Shown one piece after another: positions 63,535 to 64,000 of a stretch of DNA of 64,000 bases; the first letter of the stretch is position 1; every line of letters starts with the position of its first letter. The DNA is from Woeseia oceani (GTDB taxonomy: Bacteria > Pseudomonadota > Gammaproteobacteria > Steroidobacterales > Woeseiaceae), in assembly GCF_001677435.1 (NCBI RefSeq), contig NZ_CP016268.1, positions 2,655,001 through 2,719,000 on the forward strand, written 5' to 3'. Made by a program: the position numbers and the translations under genes. Under the pieces are notes generated by a model. The model saw nothing but the letters and a program-made list of their open reading frames with translations. It made no database searches and had not been told where the DNA came from.

Positions 63535-64000
63535 ATGAATTTACGATACGCGATTTCACTGGCCGCACTGCTCGCCAGCACCCTGTTCAGCCGCGTACTG
63601 GCCGGCGAGGCCGAGACCCGCTGGGAACTGATGAACCAGATTCGCCAGGAGAAATTTGACCTCGTACTGCCGGAAGTCATGCGCGAAAACAAGGTCGACA
63701 TGTGGATCACAGTGAACCGCGAAGGCTATGAAGATCCATTGACCGAAGACTTCGGCAAAGGCTACACGGGCAGCTGGGGCTATTACATCTTTACCGACCG
63801 CGGCGGCGACCGCATCGAGCGCGCCATCCTCGGTGTAGAGACCTACCTGGTCGAAGAGAACGGCGCCTATGACATCTTCGGCAACGCCAACGATCTCGAA
63901 AAATTTGTGGCCGATCGTGATCCGAAACGCATTGCATTGAACTACTCGGAGCACATCGGCGCCGCAGACGGACTGACCCACACCGCCTTCCTGAAACTCT
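63535..64000 (+). CDS. Secreted M24/creatinase-like metallopeptidase (5' part, truncated by window end)
   Basis: The first 155 codons of a protein with a signal peptide (NLRYAISLAALLASTLFSRVLAG). The mature N-terminus (TRWELMNQIRQEKFDLVLPEVMRENKVDMWI, in part) matches the N-terminal domain of Xaa-Pro aminopeptidase/creatinase-like (M24) proteins. The catalytic pita-bread domain, with its metal ligands, would lie beyond the window. The start is supported by GAGGAA just upstream. It diverges from the PLP-enzyme gene. Confidence 0.75.
   Translation, partial: MNLRYAISLAALLASTLFSRVLAGEAETRWELMNQIRQEKFDLVLPEVMRENKVDMWITVNREGYEDPLTEDFGKGYTGSWGYYIFTDRGGDRIERAILGVETYLVEENGAYDIFGNANDLEKFVADRDPKRIALNYSEHIGAADGLTHTAFLKL

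Overview
This window looks like a chromosomal segment of a free-living, aerobic Gammaproteobacterium. The signs are a TonB-dependent receptor paired with a secreted S9 peptidase, a Cpx-like two-component system, DgkA, a patatin/beta-barrel protein of the type Vd kind, a YeiH-type transporter, a heme A synthase and moderately GC-rich, gene-dense DNA. The lineage cannot be fixed from sequence alone; a marine group such as the Woeseiaceae would fit but is only a guess. I saw no rRNA, tRNA, CRISPR array, transposase or prophage gene.

Region by region. 1-8.0 kb: the 3' end of an acyltransferase (probably an MFS-acyltransferase fusion), a 1351-aa NTPase/P-domain/WD40 membrane protein, a RIO-like kinase and a patatin/beta-barrel protein. 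8.3-14.9 kb: an apparent minus-strand operon ilvN-proB-proA-glpD, with the acetolactate synthase large subunit transcribed divergently from ilvN. 14.9-25.7 kb: S9 peptidase, TonB receptor, diguanylate cyclase, a CENP-V/GFA zinc protein, an exported methyltransferase-like lipoprotein, an orphan ParA, a threonine dehydratase-like enzyme and phhB.

25.9-43.8 kb is the most unusual part. About 11.8 kb of tightly packed minus-strand genes (26755-38518) encode two lipoproteins, a transmembrane Ser/Thr kinase with extracytoplasmic TPR-like repeats, a degenerate-FHA/PEGA/FGE-like membrane protein, a small acidic secreted protein, a TolQ/ExbB/MotA-like channel protein, an actin-like ATPase fused to an FHA domain, and two VWA proteins. 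The VWA proteins have an N-terminal membrane segment resembling MotB/ExbD. An OmpA-like protein follows. Beyond a Spy/CpxP-like protein and a Cpx-like regulator/kinase pair lie a PP2C phosphatase and a second kinase with four zinc-ribbon-like cysteine clusters. No type VI secretion structural gene is present. I infer a phospho-threonine-controlled envelope machine, possibly ion-driven, that I do not recognise as a named system.

43.9-64 kb is mostly metabolic: a thiolase/SDR/MaoC beta-oxidation-like operon; an envelope-lipid group (LpxH-like phosphoesterase, DgkA, PAP2 phosphatase, GT4 glycosyltransferase); acetoacetyl-CoA synthetase/thioesterase/glpK; leucine-type dehydrogenase; DUF2461 protein; a cold-shock protein; a YeiH-type transporter; an lldD-like enzyme; heme A synthase; an MFS transporter; a Cys/Met-metabolism PLP enzyme; and the start of a secreted M24/creatinase-like protein.

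Starts were moved downstream of the longest reading frame where a Shine-Dalgarno sequence, signal peptide or family length supported it. All functional calls come from motif recognition by eye, with no database search.
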